DNA from: Cellulosimicrobium sp. ES-005
GTDB taxonomy: Bacteria; Actinomycetota; Actinomycetes; Actinomycetales; Cellulomonadaceae
Length of the DNA: 64,000 bases
Reading direction: 5' to 3'
NCBI RefSeq assembly: GCF_040448685.1
Contig: NZ_CP159290.1
Span: 1,798,001 to 1,862,000, forward strand
Below are positions 16,647-24,853 of this stretch, piece by piece (position 1 is the stretch's first letter; each line of letters begins with the position of its first letter). The position numbers and the translations under genes were made by a program. The notes beneath the pieces were generated by a model, which saw nothing but the letters and a program-made list of their open reading frames with translations, was not told the origin of the DNA and searched no databases.

Positions 16647-18313
16647 GCGGCACGCTCCCTGGTCCGGGACGCGTCCGGCGTGTCGGCCGCGTCCGGGTCG
16701 GCGTCGGTGGGGTCGGCGTCGGTGGGGGTGGCGGCGCCGGGCAGGCGGCCGTCGAGCGCGCGGACGGCCCCGGCGAGGTCGGCCGCGACGACCGGCGCGG
16801 CGGCGACCTCCTCGGGGCGGGTCAGAGGCGTCGGCACGAGGACCGGCGTCGCGCCCGCGGCGAGCGCCGCGCCCACGTCGGCGCCGATGTCGCCGACGAC
16901 CGCGCACCGCCACGGCTCGACGCCGAGGTCGGCCGCCGCGGCGAGCACCAGGCCCGGGCCGGGCTTGCGGCACGCGCACCCGTCGTCGGGCGCGTGCGGG
17001 CACACCTGCCACGTGTCGAACGGGCCGAGCAGCTCCTCGACCCGCGCGTTCACGGCGTCGACCTGCGCGCGCGTGAGGAGCCCGCGCCCGACGCCCGACT
17101 GGTTGGACACCACGCCGAGCCGGACCCCGCGGTCCCGCAGGTCGTCGAGCACCGCGCGGGCGCCGTCCACGGGACGCACCGCCGCGGGGTCGCCGGTGTA
17201 CGGGACGTCGTGCACGAGCGTGCCGTCGCGGTCGAGCAGCACGGCCGCGAGCCGCGGCGGCCAGGGCTCGAGCCCGCGTCGGGCGGCGAGCGTGCCCACG
17301 ACGCGGTGCCGCACCGCGGCGAACGGGATGGCGGCGCTCGTCCACGCCATGCGCCGCAGCTCGGGCCCGAACGCGTCGTCGCCCGGACGCGGCCCCGGCG
17401 CGAGGCGGCGGCCCAGGAACCGGGCGGTGAGACCGGCCCAGGCGAGGGCGCCGAGCGCGGCGACGCGCGGGCGGCGTGCCAGGAGCCCGCCGACGCCGAC
17501 GGCGGCGGCGGCGACGGTCGCGACGTGCCACGCGAGGCGGCCGCGGCCCGTCTCGGCACGCTCGCGCCAGCGGGGTCCGTGCAGGGCGCGGAACGTCGCG
17601 TCGTCGCGCGTCCCGGCCTGCACGCGCAGGCTCACCGCGTCGTCCGCGGGGCGCACGGGGTGGGTCGTCGTGCGCGTGCCGCGCGCGAGCTCCCAGCCCG
17701 CCTCGCGGACGCGCAGCGCGAGGTCGGCGTCCTCGCGGTAGGCGCGGGGGAAGCGCTCGTCGAACCCGCCGACCTGCTCGAGGGCCGCGCGCCGGTACGC
17801 CATGTCGGCGGTCGCCCACGCCGCGCGCTCCAGCCCGGCGGTCCCGCGCTCCCAGTCGGTCGGACGGCGGTGCGCGGGCAGCGGCACGTGCAGGCGGCCC
17901 TGCACGCCGCCGGTGCGGGGCGTCGCCGCCGCGAGGTCGTGCGCGAGGTGGCGCGCCCACCCGGCGGGGAGCTCGACGTCGTCGTCGAGGAGCACGACCC
18001 ACGGCGCGGTCGTCGAGCGCCACCCGGCGTTGCGCGCGGCGGCCGGGCCCCGGCCCCCGGTGCGCACGACGCGCGCGCCGAGCGCACGGCCGGCGCCCCC
18101 GAGGTCGAGCGGGTCGGGCACCAGGGCGGTCGCGCCGGGCGGCGGCAACCGGCGGTCGTCCGCGACGACGACCTCGGCCGGCCCCGGGGAGTCCGGGCCG
18201 TCGGCCTGGGCGACGAGGGTCTCCAGGAGCCGGTCGAGCGACGGGCGGCCGATCGAGGGCACGACGACGGCGTACGGCACCGCGCCGGCGGGGCGCGCGA
18301 CGGGCGTGCTCAT
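16643..18313 (-). CDS. Fusion of GT2 glycosyltransferase and D,D-heptose 1,7-bisphosphate phosphatase (GmhB-like HAD)
   Basis: 556 residues. Residues 10-250 are a GT2 domain (VVVPSIGRPSLDRLLETL, DDRRLP, acidic LLDDDVE at 109-114, VGGFDERFPRAYREDADLALR). A hydrophobic stretch follows near 262-300. Residues 353-510 are a HAD-IIIA phosphatase with DRDGT (Asp361, Asp363) and a zinc-binding knuckle, Cys438, His440, Cys446, Cys448, followed by RKP, diagnostic of GmhB. The tail holds TDADP repeats. The phosphatase supplies the step missing from the GmhA-HldE fusion, completing the pathway. ATG at 18313 overlaps the carbamoyltransferase stop. Confidence 0.92.
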   Translation of the reverse strand: MSTPVARPAGAVPYAVVVPSIGRPSLDRLLETLVAQADGPDSPGPAEVVVADDRRLPPPGATALVPDPLDLGGAGRALGARVVRTGGRGPAAARNAGWRSTTAPWVVLLDDDVELPAGWARHLAHDLAAATPRTGGVQGRLHVPLPAHRRPTDWERGTAGLERAAWATADMAYRRAALEQVGGFDERFPRAYREDADLALRVREAGWELARGTRTTTHPVRPADDAVSLRVQAGTRDDATFRALHGPRWRERAETGRGRLAWHVATVAAAAVGVGGLLARRPRVAALGALAWAGLTARFLGRRLAPGPRPGDDAFGPELRRMAWTSAAIPFAAVRHRVVGTLAARRGLEPWPPRLAAVLLDRDGTLVHDVPYTGDPAAVRPVDGARAVLDDLRDRGVRLGVVSNQSGVGRGLLTRAQVDAVNARVEELLGPFDTWQVCPHAPDDGCACRKPGPGLVLAAAADLGVEPWRCAVVGDIGADVGAALAAGATPVLVPTPLTRPEEVAAAPVVAADLAGAVRALDGRLPGAATPTDADPTDADPDAADTPDASRTRERAA

Positions 18314-19986
18314 GCCTCCACCTCCGTCGGCGCGGCGAACACGCCCGGCCGTCGCACGAGGTGCGGGCCCAGCACGAGCGCGTCCACGGGCGCCGAGCCG
18401 AAGAGCTCGAGCGCGTCGCGGGGATCGTCGACCATGGGCCGGCCCGCGGTGTTGAGGCTCGTGTTGACGACGACCGGCAGCCCGGTGAGGTCCTTGAACG
18501 CGCGGATCGTCGCCTGGAGGCGGGGCGTGGAGTCGTCGACGGTCTGGATGCGCGCGGTGCCGTCCACGTGCACGACGGCCGCGATGCGCTCGCGCCACGC
18601 GGGCGCGACGTCGTGCACGAAGAGCATGTAGGGGCTGGGGACCGGGCCGCCGGAGAAGATCTCCGGGGCGTCCTCCAGCAGCACCATCGGGGCGACCGGG
18701 CGGAACTGCTCGCGGCCCTTCACGTCGTTGAGCCGTTCCAGGTTCGCCACCGGTCCGGGGTGCGCGAGCAGCGAGCGCTGCCCGAGCGCGCGCGGCCCGA
18801 GCTCGGCGCGGCCGTCGAACCACGCGACGATCCCGTCGTCGGCGAGGATCCGTCCGACCTCGGCGGGCAGGTCGTCGGGCGTCGTGAACGGCACGTGCGC
18901 CGTGCGGAGCCACCGGGCGAGCGCGTCGTCGCCCCACGCCCGGCCGAGCGCGGCCGAGCCCATGGGCTCCACGGTGTCGCCCGCCTCCGCGGCGAGCTGG
19001 AGCGCGGCGCCGAGCGCCGTGCCGGAGTCGCCCGCCGCGGGCTGGACCCAGACCTCCTCGAACGGAGACTCGCGCCAGACGCGCGAGTTCGCGACGCAGT
19101 TCAGCGCCGTCCCGCCGGCCATGGTCAGCACGCGGTCCCCGGTCTGCCCGTGCAGCCACGTGGCGAGGTCGACGAGGACCTCCTCGAGCCGGGCCTGCAC
19201 GGAGGCCGCCAGGTCGGCGTGCTCCGCCAGCCCGCCGTGGTCGGTGCCCCACGTGCCGTCGTCGGTGCGCGGGGGCGCCCACCGCTCCCAGTCGGGCACC
19301 TCGGCGACGAACCCGCCGTCGCCGGTCGCGTAGAGGACCTCGCGCAGGTCGTCGAGGAAGCGCGGCTCGCCGTAGGAGGCGAGCGCCATGACCTTGTACT
19401 CGTCGCTCGACCGCAGGAAGCCCAGGTGCTCGGTGAGCGACTCGTAGACCAGCCCGAGGGAGTGCGGCAGCTCCTGGCTCGCCAGCACCTCCAGGCGGCC
19501 GTGGTCGTAGCGGCCCGCGAGGTGGGACGAGCGCTCGCCGCGGCCGTCGAGCGACAGCACGCTCGCGACCGGGTAGGGGGAGGCGAGCGCGGCCGACGCG
19601 GCGTGCGCGACCTCGTGCGGCACGAACCGCACCGTCGAGGGCGACAGGCCCGGCAGCGCGGTGGCGAGGAACTGCGGCGCGCGCTCCGCGTACTGCACGC
19701 GCAGCCAGTCCCACGGGTCCGGCAGGCCCATCTCCTCGGCGGGCTTGGCCAGCGCCGGGTCGAACGAGTACGCGACGGCGTCGAGGTCCTGGGGGCGCAG
19801 CCCGCCCTCCTCGAGGCACCACGCCATCGCCTTCTCGGGCAGCTCCCAGGCCGCGAACGGCAGCGGTCGCTTGCCGTGCTTGCGCCGCGAGAAGCGCTCC
19901 TCCTCCGCGGCGGCGACGACGCGCCCGTCGACGACGAGGGCGGCGGACGGGTCGTGGAACAGGGCGTTGACACCGAGGACGCGCAT
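18310..19986 (-). CDS. O-carbamoyltransferase (NodU/CmcH family), first gene of the heptose operon
   Basis: 558 residues, normal length. The Kae1-like N-terminal part has GVNALFHDPSAALVVDG, the metal-binding His-x3-His in PHEVAHAASA, and GGTALNCVANSRV. The C-terminal YrdC-like substrate part shows DGRAELGPRALGQRS, NDVKGREQFRPVAPMVL and VVNTSLNTAGRPMVDDP. Such enzymes form carbamoyl-adenylate from carbamoyl phosphate and ATP and carbamoylate a sugar hydroxyl, as in Nod factors and several antibiotics. ATG at 19986 is about 12 bases after AGGGAGG. An ATG at 20079 would add 31 Arg-rich residues absent from the family. Confidence 0.93.
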   Translation of the reverse strand: MRVLGVNALFHDPSAALVVDGRVVAAAEEERFSRRKHGKRPLPFAAWELPEKAMAWCLEEGGLRPQDLDAVAYSFDPALAKPAEEMGLPDPWDWLRVQYAERAPQFLATALPGLSPSTVRFVPHEVAHAASAALASPYPVASVLSLDGRGERSSHLAGRYDHGRLEVLASQELPHSLGLVYESLTEHLGFLRSSDEYKVMALASYGEPRFLDDLREVLYATGDGGFVAEVPDWERWAPPRTDDGTWGTDHGGLAEHADLAASVQARLEEVLVDLATWLHGQTGDRVLTMAGGTALNCVANSRVWRESPFEEVWVQPAAGDSGTALGAALQLAAEAGDTVEPMGSAALGRAWGDDALARWLRTAHVPFTTPDDLPAEVGRILADDGIVAWFDGRAELGPRALGQRSLLAHPGPVANLERLNDVKGREQFRPVAPMVLLEDAPEIFSGGPVPSPYMLFVHDVAPAWRERIAAVVHVDGTARIQTVDDSTPRLQATIRAFKDLTGLPVVVNTSLNTAGRPMVDDPRDALELFGSAPVDALVLGPHLVRRPGVFAAPTEVEA

Positions 19987-20101
19987 GGGGCTGCGAGCCT
20001 CCCTGGATCGGGTCAGGCTCGTGGTGCGCCTCGAGAACGTGGGGCACCGCCTGACGCGTGCGGGTCGGCTCTGCTGCAACCCCGAACTTCACCCTCACCC
20101 G

Positions 20102-20115
20102 GAGAAGCGCTTCTC
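20102..20115. promoter_or_regulatory. LacI-type operator-like palindrome between the heptose operon and the aldehyde dehydrogenase
   Basis: GAGAAGCGCTTCTC is a perfect 14-bp palindrome with a central CG, as in LacI-family operators. It overlaps the -35 region of a possible rightward promoter (TTCTCG 20111-20116, 17-base spacer, TATGGG 20134-20139). No LacI gene lies next to it. Confidence 0.45.
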
Positions 20116-20173
20116 GCACGCCCACGGCGCACCTATGGGTAGTTCTCTTCGTGTCACTCGCCGGGAGGCCCGC

Positions 20174-21613
20174 ATGACCACGTCCACCGCCCCCACTACC
20201 TCGCGCGACGACCTCGCCGCACGCGCCCCGGAGGACCGCCGTATCGAGCGGACCGACCCCGCGACCGGGCGACCCGCCGCCCCTGTCCGGTGCGCGACGG
20301 CCGACGAGGTCGACGCCGCCGTGCGCGCCGCCGCGGCCGCGTGGCCCGCGTGGCGCGCGACGGCCCCGGCCGACCGTGCCGCCGCCCTGCGCGCCGCGGC
20401 GCGGTCCGTGCGCGACGCCGCCGACGAGCTGGGCGCGCTGCTGCGGGCGACGACGGGGCGGCTCGAGGCCGAGGCGCGCGGCTCGGCCGAGGTGGCGGCG
20501 GACCTGCTCGACGAGGCCGCGGTCGCGGGTCTCGGGCGGGCGGGTCGCGTGCTCGCGGGCGACCCCGCGGCGCTCGACGTCGTGCGCCGCGAGCCGCGCG
20601 GCGTCGTCGCGGTGGTCACGCCCTGGAACGACCCGTACCCGGCCGCCGCCGGGCTCCTCGCCGCGGCGCTCGTCACGGGCAACGTGGTCGTGCACAAGCC
20701 GTCCGAGCGCAGCGACGCCCCCGGGGTCCGCCTGGCCGAGCTCGTGGCCGCGGCCCTGCCCGCGGACGTGCTGCGCGTCGTCAGCGGGGACGGGGCGACC
20801 GGGGAGGCGCTCGTCGGGCACGACGGCGTCGCGCTCGTCGCGCACGTCGGCTCGACGGCCGCGGGGCGCCGGATCGCGGCGGTCGCCGGGGCGCGCGGGG
20901 CGAAGGCGCTGCTCGAGAACGGCGGCAAGGACCCGCTCGTCGTCGACGCGGGCGTGGACCCCGTCGTCGCCGCGCGCCAGATCGCGACGGGCGCGTTCAC
21001 CAACGGCGGGCAGCTCTGCACCGCGGTCGAGCGCGCCTACGTCGTCGAGGAGGTCGCGGACGCCGTCGTCGCCGAGCTCGCGCGCCTCGCGCACGAGGTC
21101 GTGGTGGGCGACCCGGGCGACGACGCGACGACGATGGGCCCGCTCGTGGACGAGGACCAGCTCGCCGTCGTCGACGCGCACGTCCAGGGAGCGCTCGCGG
21201 CCGGCGCCCGCGCCGTGACCGGTGCGCGCCGGCTCGACCGTCCCGGGTCGTACTACGCGCCGACCGTGCTCGACCGGTGTCCGGACGACGTCGACCTGCT
21301 CACCGTCGAGACGTTCGGGCCCGTCGCGCCGGTCGTGCGCGTGGCGGACTTCGACGAGGCGCTGCGCCGGGCGTCGGCGTCGGCCTACGGGCTCGCGGCG
21401 ACGGTGCTCACGCCGTCGCTCGCGCACGCGCTGCGCGCGGCCGACGTGCTCGACGTCGGCACGGTCAAGGTCAACGCGGTGTTCGGCGGCGCGCCGGGCG
21501 GGTCGGCCGACCCGCGCCGCGGCAGCGGCGGGGGAGCGGGATACGGGCCGGACCTGCTCGACGAGATGACCGTCCGCAAGGCCGTCCACCTCGAAGCGCT
21601 GGGGGAGCCGTGA
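20174..21613 (+). CDS. NAD(P)-dependent aldehyde dehydrogenase
   Basis: 479 residues, standard length. Cofactor-pocket segment VVAVVTPWNDPYPAAAGLL, VVHKPSERSD, general-base Glu in LLENGGKDPLVV, the catalytic Cys in NGGQLCTAVERAY and ETFGPVAPVVRV are all in place. It resembles the succinate-semialdehyde/betaine-aldehyde group. The start at 20174 follows GGGAGG with seven bases spacing; an earlier ATG at 20135 lacks a ribosome site. A GTGA overlap couples it to the metallo-hydrolase downstream. The true substrate is not readable. Confidence 0.9.
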   Translation: MTTSTAPTTSRDDLAARAPEDRRIERTDPATGRPAAPVRCATADEVDAAVRAAAAAWPAWRATAPADRAAALRAAARSVRDAADELGALLRATTGRLEAEARGSAEVAADLLDEAAVAGLGRAGRVLAGDPAALDVVRREPRGVVAVVTPWNDPYPAAAGLLAAALVTGNVVVHKPSERSDAPGVRLAELVAAALPADVLRVVSGDGATGEALVGHDGVALVAHVGSTAAGRRIAAVAGARGAKALLENGGKDPLVVDAGVDPVVAARQIATGAFTNGGQLCTAVERAYVVEEVADAVVAELARLAHEVVVGDPGDDATTMGPLVDEDQLAVVDAHVQGALAAGARAVTGARRLDRPGSYYAPTVLDRCPDDVDLLTVETFGPVAPVVRVADFDEALRRASASAYGLAATVLTPSLAHALRAADVLDVGTVKVNAVFGGAPGGSADPRRGSGGGAGYGPDLLDEMTVRKAVHLEALGEP

Positions 21614-22404
21614 GCCGCGCGAACGCGACGCTCACGTTCGGCGGGACGGCGACCGCGCTCCTGCGGTTCGGACGCTTCACCGTGCTCACCGACCCCAACT
21701 TCCTGCACCGCGGCCAGTGGGCCTACCTCGGCAAGGGTCTCGCGTCGCGGCGGCGCACCGAGCCCGCGATCGGCCCGACGGGCCTCCCGCCGCTCGACGC
21801 GATCGTCCTGTCCCACCTGCACGGCGACCACTTCGACCGCGTCGCGCGGCGCGGCCTGACGAGGCAGGTGCCGCTCCTCACCACGCCGTCCGCGGCGCGG
21901 CGCCTGGCGCGGCACCACTTCGCGACGGTCGGCATGCCGACCGGCACGATCGAGACGTTCCGCTCGGGCAAGGAGACGCTCGACGTGGAGTCGGTCCCGG
22001 CGATCCACGCGCGCGGCGTCCTGCGCTCGCTCCTGCCGGAGGTCATGGGCACCGTCTACACCCACCGCGTGGACGGCGACCGACAGACCCAGGTCTACGT
22101 CACGGGCGACACGCTCACCGGCGACCACGTCGACGTCGTCGCGCACGCCTTCCCGCACCTCGACTCGGTCGTCGCGCACCTCGGCGGGACGCGGATCCTC
22201 GGCCGGACGGTGACGATGGACGACGTCCAGGGCGCCGACCTGGTGCGGCGGGTCGGGGTGCCGCTCGTGGTGCCGGTCCACTACGACGACTACGGGGTCT
22301 TCCGCAGCCCGCTGCGCGACTTCCTCGCGCGATCGCCGGAGCTCCCGGGGGTCGAGCTGCGCCCCGTCGTCCGCGGTGCGACCGTCAGCCTCCGCGTCGA
22401 CTGA
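21610..22404 (+). CDS. MBL-fold metal-dependent hydrolase (UlaG-like)
   Basis: 264 residues with the metallo-beta-lactamase HxHxDH motif as SHLHGDHFD, a later metal-bridging Asp in YVTGDTLTGDH and a final His in PVHYDDYG. The opening (LTFGGTATALLRFGRFTVLTDPNFL) is that of the UlaG/RomA-like branch, which includes lactonases and phosphodiesterases. The GTG at 21610 overlaps the dehydrogenase stop, and CTGGGGGAG just before it can serve as ribosome site. The pair may detoxify an aldehyde and a related ester or lactone; this is inference. Confidence 0.85.
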   Translation: MSRANATLTFGGTATALLRFGRFTVLTDPNFLHRGQWAYLGKGLASRRRTEPAIGPTGLPPLDAIVLSHLHGDHFDRVARRGLTRQVPLLTTPSAARRLARHHFATVGMPTGTIETFRSGKETLDVESVPAIHARGVLRSLLPEVMGTVYTHRVDGDRQTQVYVTGDTLTGDHVDVVAHAFPHLDSVVAHLGGTRILGRTVTMDDVQGADLVRRVGVPLVVPVHYDDYGVFRSPLRDFLARSPELPGVELRPVVRGATVSLRVD

Positions 22405-22479
22405 GCGCCTCCGCCGGACCGGTCGCCGCACGTCGTGCCCCCGTGCATCGGGTCACGACGTGGTGTGCAGGAAGGTCGA

Positions 22480-22519
22480 CGACGGCCCGGGAGACGAGGT
22501 CTCGTCTCCCGGGCCGTCG
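22480..22519. terminator. Bidirectional terminator
   Basis: A perfect 19-bp inverted repeat (arms 22480-22498 and 22501-22519) with only two bases between the arms lies between convergent genes ending at 22404 and 22531. It is one of the strongest hairpins in the window and serves both transcripts. Confidence 0.8.
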
Positions 22520-22530
22520 GTGCGTCGGGC

Positions 22531-23154
22531 TCAGCCCTCCCGGACCTGGTCGCGGACGTCGGCCGCGGCCTCCTTGCCGTGCTGGCCGACGGACTGCGCG
22601 GCGTCCTTCGCGGCGTCGCGGACGGCCTCGGCGCCCTCCTTCGCGGGCTCCTTGAGGTCCTGCACGACCTCCTGCGCGGTGGACTTCACGTCCTCGACGA
22701 GCGGGGCCGCCTTCTCCTTGACGCCGACGGCGGCGCGCTGCTCGGCGCGGCTGGACGGGAGGAGCGAGGCGACGACGAGGCCGACACCGAACGCGACGAG
22801 CCCGACGGCGAGCGGGTTGCCCTGCGTCTGCTCGCGCACCGCGCGCGGCGCGGAGCCCACGGTCTCGGCGACCGAGGACGCGGTGCTGCGCGCCGAGTCG
22901 GCGACCGACGACGCCGCCTCGCGGCCACGCTCGGCGACGCCGTGCGACGCGTCGCGGGCGGAGTCCGTCGTGTCGTGCGCCGTGCCCATGACCCGGTCCT
23001 TGACGCTCGTCACGCCGGACCGCACCCGGTCCACCTGGCGTCGCGCCACGTTGCCGGGCTTGACCTTCTCCCCGAGGGCGTCGACGTCCCGGCTCAGCTC
23101 GGTCCGCGTGCGCTCGATGTCGGCCCGGATCTCCTCCGGATCGCTGGTGCTCAT
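22531..23154 (-). CDS. DUF3618 membrane protein with LEA-like tail
   Basis: 207 residues. The N-terminus PEEIRADIERTRTELSRDVDAL is the DUF3618 signature. A single transmembrane helix follows (LAVGLVAFGVGLVVASLLPSS). The C-terminal part is Ala/Lys/Glu-rich amphipathic helix (AKEGAEAVRDAAKDAAQSVG) like LEA or apolipoprotein-like desiccation proteins. Known DUF3618 proteins sit in small envelope operons with holin-X proteins, as here. ATG at 23154 overlaps the holin-X stop. Likely envelope-stress related; no enzymatic motif. Confidence 0.85.
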   Translation of the reverse strand: MSTSDPEEIRADIERTRTELSRDVDALGEKVKPGNVARRQVDRVRSGVTSVKDRVMGTAHDTTDSARDASHGVAERGREAASSVADSARSTASSVAETVGSAPRAVREQTQGNPLAVGLVAFGVGLVVASLLPSSRAEQRAAVGVKEKAAPLVEDVKSTAQEVVQDLKEPAKEGAEAVRDAAKDAAQSVGQHGKEAAADVRDQVREG

Positions 23155-23663
23155 GAGTTCTTCTCCTCGTGTCCTCGGACGGCGTTCGGGATCTTCTTGA
23201 GGGTGTCCGTGGTCTCGGGCATGCCCTCGACCGTGCGCAGCTCCGTGCGTCCGCGCGCCGCGAGGACCGCGGCGACGATCGCCCACAGCACCGCGACGAC
23301 GACGGCCGACCAGCCGCGGCCCATGACGGCGCCGAGCGCCCACCACAGCGCCACGGAGAGGAACAGCAGGACCATGTGGCCCGCCACCCCGGCACCGGCG
23401 AGCATGCCGGCGCCCTTCCCGGCGCGCTGCGCGGACTGCTTGGCCTCGGCCTTGGCGAGCTCGACCTCCTGGCGCATGAGGGTCGACAGGTCACGGCTCA
23501 CCTCGGCGACGAGCTCGCCGAGGCTCTGCTGCTCGCCGGTCCCCGTCGGGCCGGCCGCGCCCGCGGCGGTCGCCGGGGCGGGCGGGGCGCCCGGGTCGGG
23601 CCCGCTGCCCGCCGTGTGCCGGGCGGTGTGCGCCGCGGCGAACGGGTCAGGGACGGACGACAT
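23151..23663 (-). CDS. Actinobacterial holin-X (phage_holin_3_6-like) membrane protein
   Basis: 170 residues. After a Pro/Ala-rich leader, SLGELVAEVSRDLSTLMRQEVELAKAE is the family's signature amphipathic helix, then two transmembrane helices (MVLLFLSVALWWALGAVM and WSAVVVAVLWAIVAAVLAA). The name comes from similarity to phage holins, but no phage gene is nearby. ATG at 23663 follows GGGAGG and lies 17 bases inside the upstream gene, so the three genes form one transcript. Confidence 0.85.
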   Translation of the reverse strand: MSSVPDPFAAAHTARHTAGSGPDPGAPPAPATAAGAAGPTGTGEQQSLGELVAEVSRDLSTLMRQEVELAKAEAKQSAQRAGKGAGMLAGAGVAGHMVLLFLSVALWWALGAVMGRGWSAVVVAVLWAIVAAVLAARGRTELRTVEGMPETTDTLKKIPNAVRGHEEKNS

Positions 23664-24576
23664 CGGGGCCACCTCCCGGTCGGCCGGCGCCCGTGCCGGA
23701 CGTCGTCGGCGGGAACGTCGGCGGCGTCGGGTCCCCCTCGGCCGAGGTCGCGACGTCCGGGTCCTGGTCGAGCCGGTCGTTCGCGAGGCCCGGGTACGCC
23801 CCGGCGGTCCCGATGTCGGGCTCGCCCCGCGTCCCCGTCGTCCCGGCGGTGCCGGTCCCGCTCGTGCCGGCCGTACCACCGAGGCCCGTGGTGCCGGTCG
23901 ACCCCGTGGTCCCGGCGAGTCCCGCGGTCCCGGTCGTCCCCGTGCTGCCGGTCGACGTGCCGACCGGCGCGGCGTGCGCGCCGCGCGTCCCCGACGTGCC
24001 CGCGCCGGACGCGCCGTCGCCGCGGTCCGAGCCGGCGCCCGGCGCGTCCTTCATGCCGCGCACGAGCCGCCCGACCAGGAGGCCCGCGCCGGCGGCGAGG
24101 AGGAGGAACGTGCCCGGACGACGCCGGGCGAAGCTCTCGACCTCGTGCAGCACGGACGAGGGCTCGCGGTCCTCGAACCACTGCGCCACCTGCCCGGTGA
24201 CGTCCCCGGCGCGCCGCACCAGGTCGGTGGCGTAGCCCGGGTCCTCGGTGCCGTCCGCCATCTGGCGGAGCTCGTCGCCGAGGGACCGCAGCCCGCCCGC
24301 GAGGCGCTCCTGCTGCGTGCGCGCCTGCGCGCTGAGCTCGGTCCTCGTCTGGTCGACCAGGCCGCGCGCGCGGTCCGTCGCCTCGTGCGCGACGTCGCGC
24401 GCCTTCTCCTTCGCGTCCTGCGCGACGTCGCGGCCCGCGTCGCCCACGTGGGACGCGGCCTCGCTCGCGCGCTCCTTCACCCCGGTCGCGGCGCTGCCGC
24501 TCTCGCCGGTTCCCTGCGTCGTCCCGGCACCCGGCGAACCGGGCCCCGAGCCGTACGGCACGTTCGTCTCGCTCAT
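23647..24576 (-). CDS. Membrane protein with LEA-like helices and a short collagen-like Gly-X-Y tract
   Basis: 309 residues. Residues 30-90 are charged helix with LEA-like composition (KERASEAASHVGDAGRDVAQ). Residues 155-173 form one transmembrane helix. Residues 210-242 place Gly at every third position eleven times with Thr, Ser, Ala or Leu between, a collagen-like tract. A Pro/Thr-rich tail ends it. ATG at 24576 is the first sensible start before the conserved part; the ORF can be extended to 24924 but without a ribosome site. No enzymatic motif. It heads the operon with holin-X and DUF3618 and probably helps the envelope tolerate stress. Confidence 0.75.
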   Translation of the reverse strand: MSETNVPYGSGPGSPGAGTTQGTGESGSAATGVKERASEAASHVGDAGRDVAQDAKEKARDVAHEATDRARGLVDQTRTELSAQARTQQERLAGGLRSLGDELRQMADGTEDPGYATDLVRRAGDVTGQVAQWFEDREPSSVLHEVESFARRRPGTFLLLAAGAGLLVGRLVRGMKDAPGAGSDRGDGASGAGTSGTRGAHAAPVGTSTGSTGTTGTAGLAGTTGSTGTTGLGGTAGTSGTGTAGTTGTRGEPDIGTAGAYPGLANDRLDQDPDVATSAEGDPTPPTFPPTTSGTGAGRPGGGPDVVRP

Positions 24577-24853
24577 GGTCGGACTCCCGTCGTCGTCGCC
24601 GCGCTCGTGCGGCGTGACTGGCGACGGAGCAGAGAGGCCGTGCCGGGCTCTCGCTCCGCCGGTACGGCCACCTCCTGGACCACCTCTCACGGTAGGCCGG
24701 GGTCGTCCGCACACAACCGGGGCGCACCCCCCGGGCCCCCGGTTGCGAGCGCCCGCGGCCTTGCGACGGTGGGAGCGGTCGAGCAGCCGGCCGCCACCGT
24801 GCCGGGCGCCGCCCGGCCGTACGGCGCCCTCGGGGCGCAGGAGGTCCACGATC

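Noticed and set aside
9266-19986. Recent transfer of an LPS heptose locus from a Gram-negative bacterium
   Set aside because: Base composition, codon use and GTG overlaps match the neighbours; no IS or tRNA boundary. Ancient transfer cannot be excluded.
23151-23663. Prophage remnant because of a holin-like protein
   Set aside because: Holin-X proteins are chromosomal actinobacterial proteins; no integrase, att site or phage structural gene is near.
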